From the NCBI GenBank assembly GCA_003833135.1, contig QZLH01000342.1, forward strand, positions 3,904 to 63,113: a stretch of 59,210 bases of DNA, in the 5' to 3' direction. Under the pieces are notes generated by a model. The model searched no databases, was not told where the DNA came from, and worked only from the letters and a program-made list of their open reading frames with translations. Shown here piece by piece: positions 23,547 through 34,484 of the stretch. Position 1 is the first letter of the stretch, and each line of letters starts with the position of its first letter. The position numbers and the translations under genes are program-made. Origin of the DNA: Oehlia diaphana. Taxonomy: Eukaryota; Glomeromycota; Glomeromycetes; Glomerales; Glomeraceae.

Positions 23547-24173
23547 ATGTTTCAATTTATATCAAAACTGTTACCAAGACAGTATATAACTAATGTTACA
23601 AATACTTTTTCAAAAAGGTCTTTATTAAATCAAAATAAACGTAAAATACAGTATCCTGTACTAACCAAACCTTCACAATCATTTTTTATTCATTCAACCA
23701 AATATTCATTTAAAGATAAAAAAACTCTATCACTTTTTGATTCTTCTAAAATTCAATCAGCTCAAACTTCATCCTCTGATACTTCTTCCACAACATCACA
23801 ACATGATCCAAACGCGCGTCTTATGATAGCATTTACGTGTAAGGTATGCTCATTACGTTCCACAAAAACGATGTCAAAACATGCTTATAATTACGGAGTA
23901 GTCATCATTCAATGTTCGTCATGTAATAATCACCATTTAATAGCGGATCATTTAGGTTGGTTTAGAGATGGTAGAGTTACAATAGAAGATTTAATGTATG
24001 AACAAGGCGAGAAAGTAATGAAATTTGTTATAAATACTAAACCAGATGTATTGGAATGGTGTCCTGATAACATTGAAAAAGAAAAAAAGAAATTAAAAGA
24101 ATTAAAGAAATCAAGAAATAGAAAAGAACTTAGTTTAGAAATAGAATCTGACAGTAAAGAAAGGAATAGTTAA
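23547..24173 (+). CDS. ZIM17: Mitochondrial DNL-type zinc finger protein (ZIM17/HEP1)
   Basis: A single exon of 208 residues. Zim17 keeps mitochondrial Hsp70 soluble and so supports protein import and Fe-S assembly in the matrix. The first 70 residues are rich in Ser, Lys and Arg with few acidic residues, as in a presequence. The zinc finger (about 95-150) shows FTCKVCSLRSTKTMSKHAY and IIQCSSCNNHHLIADHLGWF: two CxxC pairs and the DHLGWF version of the DNL motif. The C-terminal 40 residues are highly charged and Lys-rich, longer than in yeast. It is divergent from the dephospho-CoA kinase gene. Confidence 0.93.
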   Translation: MFQFISKLLPRQYITNVTNTFSKRSLLNQNKRKIQYPVLTKPSQSFFIHSTKYSFKDKKTLSLFDSSKIQSAQTSSSDTSSTTSQHDPNARLMIAFTCKVCSLRSTKTMSKHAYNYGVVIIQCSSCNNHHLIADHLGWFRDGRVTIEDLMYEQGEKVMKFVINTKPDVLEWCPDNIEKEKKKLKELKKSRNRKELSLEIESDSKERNS

Positions 24174-24449
24174 AATTAAAAGCGAATATGATCTTATTAT
24201 TAGCAATGAAATGTAAAATAAAGCTTTATTCGTAAATTTAGCAATTAGCACTAAATATCTTTCTAAATCTATTATTTTGATTGAATTAGTATACAAAAGT
24301 GCAGAAAAAAAAAAAAAAAAAATTTGAGTGCCCAGGAATTACATACATATGTAGTTGTGCAAAATGTCATTACATATGATACATATGATGCATATGATGC
24401 GAAATTTGGGATGACCAAAATCCGAAAAATAACAAACAAAAAATATATA

Positions 24450-26006
24450 TCAATCATCAAGTGGAAAGAAAAAACAAACTACTTGAGAGTCTCGTTTTAA
24501 GATACTCTTGCCAACTGCCAAATAATTAATCGTAGTCATCCATTTCATGGAAATATTCTTTACATCATGTTGAGTTTGTAAATGCAACTTAACATCCTTA
24601 TAGGCTAATACTGGCGTTGGACTTCCAATATTCTCACACAGCTTACAATGGAAAAGGCGCCGATTTCTTAGCGACAGTGCATATGTTAGCGTTGTAATTG
24701 GATACGTCCTCTCCGATCTTTTTGCAATTGCTGCTGCTTCATTGCAAAGAGTAGGAATTAATTCTTTTTCGAGAAAATTATCTTCCCAAGGTACTGTAAC
24801 ATCCCAATAAGGCGTTTTGAAAGATCGACAATACGGGAGGTATTTAATTATAGGATCTTTCATGGAAAATTTTTCTGGAACCATTGAATATATCTATGGA
24901 AAAAGAAGGTTATTATACGATATGATAATGCATAAAAATTTAATCTCCATCCCCTTACCTTACAAAATATATCAAATTGTTGTGCTCTTAAAGCAGCATA
25001 TTTACGCTTCTCTTCATACTCTTGTCTTATAAGGTTTTGAAAAAGATCCCAGTGATCTTCGTTAAATAATCTTATTAAAAAATTTGCTTTGTTATTGTTA
25101 TTGGTAGTATATTTTTTATAAGTAGCACATCTTTTAAGTTCTACTTCTACTTGACGTTGAGTTCTGTTTGCATCATTAGGAACAACCAATGACAATTTTC
25201 TTATTAACATTTTCAATTTTTCTCCAATTTGATTTTTTTTTAACTCTGCTTGGGTTGACCCTGCACAAGCTGCAGCTATCTTGTTTTGATCCTCAAGTTG
25301 AATTGATTTATCATATATCCATCTGTCAAAATCTTTCCTATCAAGCTTCACGTATTCTTGATAAGCCGCTTCTACTTGGCTCCTCCAATAAATATGAGGA
25401 CGATTACTCTTAAAATAATGAGGAAGTATTCGAAGCAGGTCACTATGTACCTTTCCCTCTTCTTTAATCTGTTTTGAACTAAGAAAAAGAAAAGGTATAA
25501 ATATTTTATTTTCAGAGTAATATTTTACAAATTATTAATTTGATATCATACGTTACTGTCCTTTCTAATAAACATTTTTGACAACAGCGAACGCGAAAAC
25601 ACCAATAAATCTTTGCTGGAATTTCACATGGTAAACCGCCGTTTGGATCGATCTTGCCATTGCCACAAAATTGGCAACCCAATTCTATCAAATGTAAGAA
25701 AACATAACATTGTTCTGGCATTCCATTAGGTGGCGACCGGAGATGTGTTAACCAGTTTATTCTTGCCGTTCTCCAAATCTGTTCAGTTCCAAAATTAGAA
25801 CGCGCAACTAACCAATTTCGAAAATTTTTACAGACAAGAGAAAGTGTAAAAAGATCCAACGGAGGAAGAAATTTACAAATATCAATAAAAACTTCACAGG
25901 GAATATCAACTATTAATGAGCTTTGCGAAGCGGAAGCCGTGAGTGAATTGCATCTCTTGACCATAGGTCGTTGAGATCCAACACAGTTCCAGACTGCTTC
26001 ACTCAT
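24450..26006 (-). CDS. F-box protein with cysteine-rich segments
   Basis: Three exons, 26006-25552, 25478-24959 and 24893-24450, give 472 residues. The F-box (about 35-75) shows DIPCEVFIDICKFLPPLDLF and LVCKNFRNWL. F-box proteins usually recruit substrates to SCF ubiquitin ligases. Behind it is a cysteine cluster (CQFCGNGKID.. then CFRVRCCQKCLLE), which looks like a small metal-binding module. The middle is charged and helical (KLDRKDFDRWIYDKS, EEYEEKRKYAALRAQQFD). Near the C-terminus are CKLCENIGSP and HLQTQHDVK, a C2H2-like pair. Uncharacterised fungal F-box proteins of this general layout are known; the substrate is unknown. It is divergent from the LYR-motif gene 255 bases away. Confidence 0.85.
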
Positions 26007-26261
26007 TTTGTTTCAAGTCTGAGATGGCTCACTTAGTATGTAATAATAATTAAATTCAATTAATTCAATTGTAAAATTATCGTTGGAGGAATTTGTTCCA
26101 TTGATTGAACAATGATGTTTTTAACCTTTTATACTCTTTGCATATTATTTGTATTACAACCTAACAATGCATGTGAAGATGCGATAATTGATTTATTAAG
26201 ATGTACATTTTTTTTTTTTTCCTTTTATATGCACAGTGTTTAAAAAAAATTTTTTTATTAA

Positions 26262-27606
26262 ATGAATAGTCTCGGCAAGAGAGAACAAATTCTATCGTTA
26301 TATAAACAAATTTTGAAGGAATCATCAAAGTTCTTCGATGATAAAGCAAAGTAATATAAATAATGTAATATAAAATAATGTACCATGATTCATAAACATA
26401 TATATACTAATTAAATTTCGAATATATATATTTAAGGGAATTTCTTAAGGAAAGAGCAAGAAAAAGATTTAAAGAATACAAAAATGAAACAAATGAAAAA
26501 AGAGTTATGATGAAATGGGCTGATGCACGAAAGGTCAGCTAATTGACATGAAGTAATTATCTAAATATTTATAACAAAATAAAATTTTTATTGGTATGTG
26601 TTTAGGCATTAAACCAGCTAAAGAGAGCTAATGTTTTTGATGTCAAAGCGGTAACGCGCGTACTCAAATTGACTTACGGAAGAATAGGACCAAAAAGACA
26701 CAAGTTACTTAAAGTCGGTTTCTAAAAACTCTCTTTATTGTGAATATTATGCAAAAGATTAGTATTAATATTACGTGGAATTAGCCTCTTATAGATTGTC
26801 CTAGCCCATCTCCTCGACCTTTTATTCGAAAAGTTCATAGAACTGCACCACCGCGTATTTCACCACCACTCCAAGCGCTATTATCATCACAGGCAAAATC
26901 TCTCTATCCGACTTTACCGGAACCAAAACATAAACCACTCCATCCACGCCGAAAAGCGAATATTATGTGGTGGCATTATTCTAGAATCATGAGACAAGTA
27001 ATACCACCTGTCACTAAAGAAGAATTAGAAACATTAGAGAAAAAGGCTGGTAAAGGCACGTTATCTTCTGAAGGCGTAGCAAGAATTGGAAAAATTAATA
27101 TTAAAGATAAGAATGATACGACAACTTTGAGACTTTCTGATATTCCTAATATGCCAAAGACTCCACGTGATCTAGTTAGAGAAGTACCATATCATACAGC
27201 AAGACCACATAATCCAAGAAAAAGATTTATAAGAAGAATTTATCAGAGACTATTGACACAAATACCAATCATGAAAGAAATTCCTAAATCAGAATCTTTT
27301 CCAAAAACAAACACTGAGGATAAAAAAAATATCGAATCACTTCCTGAAGTTAAAATATCAGATAAAAAAAACTTAAATCCACTTTCCAAGGCTAAGTCTA
27401 ACAAAAGTACCTCCATTAATCCATCGGATCCAAATAAAAATTTTACTATTACTAAATCACCTTGGGCGGAAGGGCGTCCAATACCTTTAGTTAAAGAAAA
27501 AGATCGGAAAGGATTAAATCCTGAGAAAGTTAAAAATCAGGTGGGCGGTGGCGGTAAAAAAGGGAGAAGAAGGGGGAAAGCAAATATCGAGATTTTGTCA
27601 AATTAA
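26262..27606 (+). CDS. LYR-motif protein with a long proline/basic C-terminal extension
   Basis: Four exons: 26262-26350, 26437-26533, 26606-26717 and 26795-27606. They join in frame to 369 residues. The N-terminal 100 residues are a Complex1_LYR-type domain: REQILSLYKQILKES (the LYR motif reads LYK here), DDKAKEFLKERARKRF and LKLTYGRIGPKRHKL. LYR proteins are small mitochondrial adaptors for Fe-S or respiratory complex assembly. The extension has RTAPPRISPPLQALL and KHKPLHPRRKANIMWWHYSR, then a Lys-rich tail with GGGGKKGRRRGK. The last donor (g/gtttct) is non-standard. If unused, translation stops after KVGF at 26725 and gives a plain 101-residue LYR protein, so both forms are possible. The long form is favoured because the extension stays open for 810 bases and recalls basidiomycete LYR proteins. 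Confidence 0.68.
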
Positions 27607-27693
27607 TTACGCCATATGCATGCAGATCATTTGTCACCCTTACAAAATCATTCGGTGAATGGTAATTTTATTCTTTTGCTTTAATTTAACGAA

Positions 27694-28760
27694 ATGGTAC
27701 AAAGTTTAAACCTTAACGCCATTATTAACTCAATAAAAGTTTTTAGAAAAACGCATTTATGCATTCCTCATCTCATTGTTAATGGTAATAAAATAAAAAT
27801 ATAATTTTCTAGTTTAATCACGTCAAATAATTTTTATTTTATTATATTAGATATTCGAAATATAAATTTTTATGAGTTAAAAAGCCTTGGAATAAATGCA
27901 TTGGCATTTGATAAGGATAATACACTTACGACCCCTTATTCTGATGAAATTTATCCACCTTTTAAGGTACTATTACTTTGTGTGTCATAAATTTAATCAT
28001 CTATACAGTAATTATTTGAACTTTTAAACAAAAGAGCGCATGGGAAGAAAGTAAAAAAATATTTGGAAATGAAAATTTAATTATTGTGTCGAATAGTTCG
28101 GGAACGGGGGATGATCCAGGATTCATTCAGGTGTTCATATAATAAATAATTTTATGATGTCCTTATCCTCTCTTTGATTATAATTAATTTTTTAATTTAT
28201 AAAAAAAGGCCGAAGCAATCGAAAAAAGTCTAGGTAAATTCTTTAAATTTTTCGAAACATTTTGTGTATTACATCGAATTTATTTTGTTCTAAAGCTTTA
28301 TTCGATCCAGGCGTCTATGTATTACGACATACGTCAAAGGTAATTATCATACACAGTAAGAATATCGTATATTTCATTCAAATAATTCAAAAAATTCAAA
28401 TAGAAACCTTCATGTGGGCAAGAATTGCTTTCTCATTTTGCGGCATATAATCCACATACGATAGCAATTATAGGAGATCGCGTGTTTACAGATGTATTAT
28501 TTGGAAATTTAAATGGAATGTTTACAGTATTTACGAGAAAAATCATTTCAAAAAAACGGGATAATTTCATGGCCATAATGGTATGACGAAGAAAAATTTT
28601 TATTTGAAGCCAGGCTTTGCACGTTCTTTAAATAATTATATTTTCACAGATACGTCGTGTTGAATACAAAATGTTGGATTATTATATCGCTAAAGGTATA
28701 AAACCCCCGTTTCATCCGTTTTTGAAGAACAAAGATTCTGGATTTTTGAAAAAAGAATAA
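27694..28760 (+). CDS. GEP4: Mitochondrial phosphatidylglycerophosphatase (GEP4)
   Basis: Seven exons: 27694-27784, 27851-27966, 28035-28130, 28209-28233, 28311-28339, 28404-28580 and 28650-28760. They join to 214 residues. Gep4 dephosphorylates phosphatidylglycerophosphate on the matrix side of the inner membrane, a step in cardiolipin synthesis. It is a HAD phosphatase: motif I is ALAFDKDNTLTTPY, motif II is IIVSNSSGTGDDPG, then HTSKKPSCGQELL formed across a junction, and motif IV is IAIIGDRVFTDVLFGN. Exons 4 and 5 are only 25 and 29 bases. The gene starts 87 bases after the LYR-motif gene on the same strand. Confidence 0.92.
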
Positions 28761-28920
28761 AATATTTACTTCAATTACGAACAAAAATTATGCATTAAAA
28801 ATGCACGTGAGTGTAAGAACCACCACTTCGGAAAATCTCGAAAAAAAATTATTATAAATCAAATCTACATCTTTGATTGTTTTTGCATATCAGATTACCT
28901 CATAATATTTCACAATTGAC

Positions 28921-28931
28921 GTATATAAATA
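28921..28931 (+). promoter_or_regulatory. TATA-like element of the thiolase gene
   Basis: The word gtatataaata lies 57-67 bases before the thiolase ATG. It is one of the clearer TATA boxes in the window, consistent with a strongly or conditionally expressed gene. No oleate- or Far-type site was recognised nearby. Confidence 0.4.
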
Positions 28932-28987
28932 GCCTGGCGATACCCAACAATTATTTCTTATAAATTGTTTTTTTACAATTTAATAAT

Positions 28988-30391
28988 ATGGCACAAAGAG
29001 TTCAACAGATTGTTAGTCACCTCACAGGAAACAATCCAGCTGTTGCTAGAGTTGGAAAGTCAAGTCCAGACGATGTAGTCGTAGTTACAGCTGTCCGTAC
29101 TCCAATGACAAAAGCTAAGAAGGGTGGTTTTAAGGACACGCTTCCTGAAGACTTGCTTGCTGCTGTGTTCAAAGCCATCCTTGAAAAATCGAAAATAGAT
29201 CCCAATCTCATTCAAGACGTTGCAGTTGGTAATGTTCTTCCAGCTGGTGGTGGCGCTAATGTTGCACGTGCGGCCTCTTTATATGCTGGTATTCCCGAAA
29301 CTGCTGCTTTAAACACCGTTAATAGACAATGTTCTTCTGGTTTGCAAGCAGTTGTTCAAATTGCTCACGAAATAGCACTTGATCAAATTGAAGTTGGCAT
29401 AGGTATTAATAGTTGAATTTTTTTATATTATTATATGTTCTAATAGTTCAATTAATTTAACCGTTTTGTAATAGGTGCTGGCGTTGAAAGTATGACCTTT
29501 GGCTATGGTGCGGGAGTTTTACCTGAAAATACTTCAGAGCAAGTTTTTTCAAATCCAGCTGCGGCTGATTGTTTATTACCAATGGGTATTACTTCTGAAA
29601 ATGTTGCAAAGGACTTTGGTATTACTCGTGCCAAGCAAGATGCATTCTCAGCATTATCTCATAAAAAGGCTGCTGCTGCTCAAGAAGCCGGCCTTTTTAA
29701 TGAAGAAATTATCCCTGTTAGTACAAAATGGGTAGATCCAAAGACTGGTGAAGAAAAGCAAATAGTTGTGTCAGCTGATGATGGTATTCGTAAAGGGACT
29801 ACACCCGAAGGTTTAGCTAAATTAAAACCCGCCTTTGCAGCTGATGGTACTACCACTGCTGGTAGTTCTTCTCAAGTTTCAGATGGCGCTGGAGCTGTAT
29901 TGTTAATGAAAAGAAAAACTGCAGAGAGATTAAACTTACCAATTCTTGGCAAATTTGTTCGTGCTGCTGTTATTGGTGTCCCACCAAGAATTATGGGTGT
30001 TGGGCCTGCATATGCGATCCCAATCGTTCTTAAACAAGCTGGTCTTTCCATTAATGATATTGATATTTATGAGATCAACGAAGCTTTTGCTTCTCAAGCT
30101 GTTTATTCTATCGAAAAATTGGGTATTGATATTAATAAAGTTAATCCGAAGGTACGTTTCGTAATCTTAATTAAAAAGAACTGCCAATTATAAACAAATT
30201 AATAATAAGTATACATTTTAAAAATACAGGGAGGTGCTATTGCATTAGGGCACCCTCTCGGAGCCACAGGTGCTAGACAGATATCAACTTTATTGACTGA
30301 GTTGAGAAGAACAAAAAAGAAATTGGGTGTTATCTCTATGTGTGTTGGTAGTGGTATGGGTATGGCTGCAATCTTTGAAGCTGAATGGTAA
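28988..30391 (+). CDS. POT1: Peroxisomal 3-ketoacyl-CoA thiolase
   Basis: Three exons, 28988-29402, 29475-30151 and 30230-30391, give 417 residues. The enzyme cleaves 3-ketoacyl-CoA to acetyl-CoA and a shortened acyl-CoA, the last step of beta-oxidation. The N-terminus contains RVQQIVSHL at residues 4-12, fitting the peroxisomal PTS2 pattern (R/K)(L/V/I)x5(H/Q)(L/A). The catalytic cysteine is in NRQCSSGLQAV, the histidine in GGAIALGHPLGATGAR and the second cysteine in MCVGSGMGMAA. The family signature GAGVESMT is created across the first intron. Codon use is less AT-biased than in neighbouring genes (GCT, GGT and ATC are common), suggesting high expression. Confidence 0.96.
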
Positions 30392-30733
30392 AAATGGTAA
30401 ATCAGTCAAAGTGTTAATTAATCAAAAAAAAATTTATATCTTAAGTACTCATGATATTTATACAGTAACTCCAATAATACCAAAATTATCAATTTAATAT
30501 GTGAAGTAGAATTCAGAAATAGAAAATGATGGGAAAACAGGTAGTAAAGATAGTAAATAATGGGCCGTTAGTGGAGGTATGGAGAGTTGACAAAAGAATA
30601 TTTTATTTCTATAATTTATCTGATCATAAGTGAATATTTAAGAATTAATAAATAAAAATTGAACGTTTGTAAAATATTACAAATTAAAAAAAAAAAATTA
30701 TTTCAAATAATCAACTCAAAACTAATTAATTTT
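30392..30733. other. Convergent 3' region between thiolase and S1/P1 nuclease
   Basis: 342 bases between facing stop codons, A/T-rich, no repeat or gene recognised. Confidence 0.5.
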
Positions 30734-31877
30734 TTAACAATTTTTACTTAAAATTGAATTCAAAAGGACGCCTAATCTATAACCGCCTTTAGCAATTTGT
30801 TTGTCAATAATAGGTACAGCAGTTTTATAATAGTCTCCTCCTAAATCTACACCAGGTTCTTCGTCAACAGACCAGACAAAAGGACAATTAATTGCATTAG
30901 TGTCAATAGCCCAAGTTAAAGGACATAGTGTGGCAGCTTTAGGACTACTTATACATGACACCCAACTATCTCTTTCAGATGCATATTTGCCACTTTGAAT
31001 TTCTTTTGTAAGGAAATTTGAATATTGAACAATGTCAGATCCAAAGTCTCGAAGTCGTTTTTCTACCATTTGTGTATCCCAGATAGAATGCAAACTGAAA
31101 ACCAATTAAACCAATTATAAGTCTCTCACGTGCTAGCCAGTTACATAGAATAATCACGTGAACTTACTTTCCTCGTCGTCCATCAAAAGTTACGGTTTCT
31201 CCATTTCCACCTTTCTCGCGTCCACTAACGTGTAAAGCTAATTGAATAAAACATTGTAATGAAATAATTAAATTTCTCTAATTAAAAACTTGTGCCAATT
31301 TATTTTTTGTTAGATAGAATACTTACGTTGAGTGATATCACCAATGAAATGGGTCAAGAAACGAAGAGCAAAGTCTCTTGTAAATTTATCATATCCATTT
31401 GTACAGTCCAATTGTGTGGTATAATTAGCAATAGCTTTTAAAGAAAAAATTAAATTGAATTAATTCAAATTAAGTTAAAAGATAATTAACATGAGGAATG
31501 TTGCGCCACACTTGAGATTACTTACCACCAACAATGCATCTAGCGTCAGGGCAGTCCCTTTCCATATTTACGGAACAACTTTTACCAGGATCATCTAGAG
31601 TATCTATATAATGCAAGGGGGCAGACCAAAAAGCAAAAGGGCTTCCTCTTTTTTTTTTAATATCATCGGCCCATAAAGTGGCAAGAGGTAATTTACCACC
31701 AAATGATTTATCTTGAAACAAGTTTGCTACTTTTCTTGCTACATCAGGTTGAAGAAAATTTTGTGCAATTTGACCTACTGTTTTGTGGCCTTCTTCACCC
31801 CATGCAATTACTGGAGGTGGAACTGAGATTAGATAAGTTAAGAAAATGGATAAAAGGATTGTAAAAAATGATTTCAT
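30734..31877 (-). CDS. Secreted S1/P1-type zinc nuclease
   Basis: Four exons, 31877-31526, 31434-31327, 31237-31168 and 31094-30734, give 296 residues. S1/P1 nucleases cut single-stranded DNA and RNA outside the cell or in vacuoles, often to recover phosphate and nucleosides. A signal peptide (MKSFFTILLSIFLTYLISV..) ends just before WGEEGHK, which in this family becomes the first residue of the mature enzyme. The three-zinc site is visible: W and H of WGEEGHK, D of LWADDIKK, H of LHYIDT, H and D of THFIGDITQ, H of LHVSG, and H and D of NLHSIWDT. The asparagine before LHSIWDT is created by the last splice junction. Cysteines (CSVNMERDC, DARC) would form disulfides. An alternative ATG six codons upstream (31895) would only lengthen the signal peptide. 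Confidence 0.94.
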
Positions 31878-32956
31878 TTTTTTAGTATATAACATAATTC
31901 TTTTAAATGAGAATAAGTTTCGCAAAGGAGTACCTTCCTTTTAAAAGAAAAGAGAGAAAGTAAAAAACGGCATTCTAATTCGTGTTGTTTAGTACTTCCG
32001 CCACGTTTATAGTTGTTAATTTATATTTCGCATTTCAAAAAGCCGAGCCTTATTGTTCAGCCATAAAAAAAAATTCGACTAAATTCCGACAAAGCATCAA
32101 ATGCGCAAATTAACCGCCACTTTGCTTAAGCCAAGAAGGATCATGATGACTTAATGGAAAAACTGGTTCGCGGTTTTATCTGCTCTAAACTTTAATCTTG
32201 ATGAGCGAAGAATGATACGTTGTTTGGTTCAGTCTTAGACTTCCAATTATATTTAATCGCTCAAGAATAAGAGAAATTTTAAGAATTACTTAAACCATAA
32301 AAGTTTTGCTTCAGAAAAATGTTGATATAATTTATTTGTTAAATCATCAGGTATATATTTAATGAAAATTTTATGACATTTTAATTATTCAATTAAATTT
32401 CAAATTAAAGAAGTAAATAAAGTTGATATTTGATATTTCAATTATACAAATTCATTGCATTATAAAAGAACCTTAATTAAGGAACAATATTTCTCATAAT
32501 ATATTACAATATATGATATTTTAATTTATTATAGTTTCTTTATTATTTGAATTTAATAATACATTGCTACTAAAATTCTTAGATAAGTAAAAATATAAAA
32601 GTATATTTTTCATACAGTATTTCTAAATATAAAAGCTTATTTCTAAGTAAGCAATCGCAAAGTCAATTTTGTACTGGGCACATGCCAAAAAATCTCTTTT
32701 CGGCTTGTCTTAACTTTCTACTCAATTTCAAGCACTGTCCTAATAAGTCTATTTCAGATTGCACATTTGAATATATTGAGATTATGACAATTATGACAAT
32801 TATCACTTATATATCAGCTTTATTTATAAATTGTTCGTAGCTTATATGGTGTTCTATTCTAATGTTTGCGGACCACATTTACGATGTTAGGTTTACTTCT
32901 TATATGTTATACTAGTTATTATTATAGTTAGTTATTTTTAAAATAAATAAGATATA
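31878..32956. other. Intergenic region upstream of the nuclease gene
   Basis: 1.08 kb, A/T-rich. The part next to the nuclease gene (31930-32230) is less AT-biased and probably holds its promoter. The rest (32300-32950) lies behind the GPN2 stop codon. No further gene or repeat was recognised. Confidence 0.45.
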
Positions 32957-34356
32957 TTATTTTGCTTTTACATTTTTTTGAGCTTGTTCCATTTGCTGCT
33001 GCTTAAGTTCCCATTCATCATAATCTTCTCTACTATTTAACCATCTCTCTTGTACTTCTAATATATCACTAAGAGTTGTTGTATTTGCTCCCATTGCTGC
33101 CAACATAATACTCTCATTGCCTTCAGTTAATCCACCAAATACATATCCATTTGCTTTATCTATAACTTGAACAAGTTTCAATACAGAATTCTTATCCTAA
33201 TAATATTAATATGATTTAAAAAATAATAATAGTTATTTAAACTTTTAAACTTCCCAACTTACCTCAATACAAAGAGTATTAAATCCTACCAAACTAAAAT
33301 CCTCAATTAATCCACACAACGCTTTATTTAATTCTTTAAATTTACTAGCAAAAGGATCTTCATCCAAATGTTGTAATAAATATGATAAATCTTGCACCTC
33401 AGTATAGAAATCCAAATTGAAAGCTAAAGGAAAAATACATAAATACATTAATTTTATATTTAAGTGCTTTTAATGATAAAAAATTCATTATTTTTACCTA
33501 GTTTACCATACGATTCCATTAAATCTACTTTTGATAAAACATTAATATGCGGTAATTCAATTTGTAACATTGTTTTGAGTGAAATTAATAAAATTGAAAT
33601 ATATTTTGTTGGATCTGTACAATAATGAGCATCAACTAAATGAATTGTCACAAGCTAGTTAAGAATTAACATGAGAAAGTTAAAATAAGTAAATTCAAAT
33701 AAGTAAAAATTTTAGATATTAAATAACCAACCCGATAATTTAATTTTTGTAATCGCTCTATGATATTCTTGACAGAATTATGATGAGTAAAAAGTTCAAC
33801 TTGTCCAGGAAAATCAAACAATATATAATTGTCTAAAAAATTTTGTTTATTGTAAAATAAAAAATTTCGATGTACGAATATCATTTAATATAAAAAATTA
33901 CCTCCTAAAGATTTCAACTTTTCTTCGAACCAATCAAAATTCTTTTCAAGAAATTCCATACAATACATCATACCACCATTCGGCCCTAATTTCAATTCTT
34001 CCATTACATCTTGTAATGTTATTAAATCTGATATATTTATTGCACATGGATATGGTAAAAAGTCATTGGCTGGATCTAAGTTAACAACTGAAACTTTTCT
34101 TTATTCACATTAGTAATGCGAAAAAATGGAAAAAATTAATCCCCTGTCGAGTAAAAAAAAATGAAGAAAATTTTGTTAAAAAATCTTTTAGTTACCTCCC
34201 AGTAGCGTTTAAAAATTGATGCATGCCATTGCAATACGTAGTTTTACCTGATCCAGGAGGTCCAATAACAACCTATAATTATTCGTTATTTTTTCTTTCT
34301 TTCAAAAAAGGGTTAATTCTAAAATTTATAAAATTTACTACCTGACCGAAAGGCAT
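32957..34356 (-). CDS. GPN2: GPN-loop GTPase 2
   Basis: Seven exons: 34356-34342, 34272-34196, 34098-33902, 33832-33732, 33654-33498, 33423-33263 and 33196-32957. They join to 315 residues. GPN GTPases help assemble RNA polymerase II and bring it into the nucleus. The first exon is only 15 bases (MPFGQ), so the P-loop [14 protein letters not shown] is in exon 2. The GPN triad is in [14 protein letters not shown], the switch II region in [14 protein letters not shown], and the base-recognition motif is [11 protein letters not shown]. The tail is charged ([16 protein letters not shown]). Exon 4 uses a gttggt donor. The start codon is 128 bases from that of the divergent Myb-like gene. Confidence 0.95.
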
Positions 34357-34484
34357 CGTATGTCAACCTTTTTTTTAAAAGATCAAAAATTATTAATACT
34401 AGATTTGCCCATATAAAGGCCATATTTAATTACGTCATCATAATGAATATTGGATTATTTTTGCTGCCTTTTGCTTGAAAAAAA
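34357..34484. promoter_or_regulatory. 128-base divergent promoter of GPN2 and the Myb-like gene
   Basis: Both start codons face away from this short spacer. It contains ttacgtcatca at 34430-34440, which includes a CRE/ATF-type half site (ACGTCA). With so little space, shared control of both genes is likely. Confidence 0.4.
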
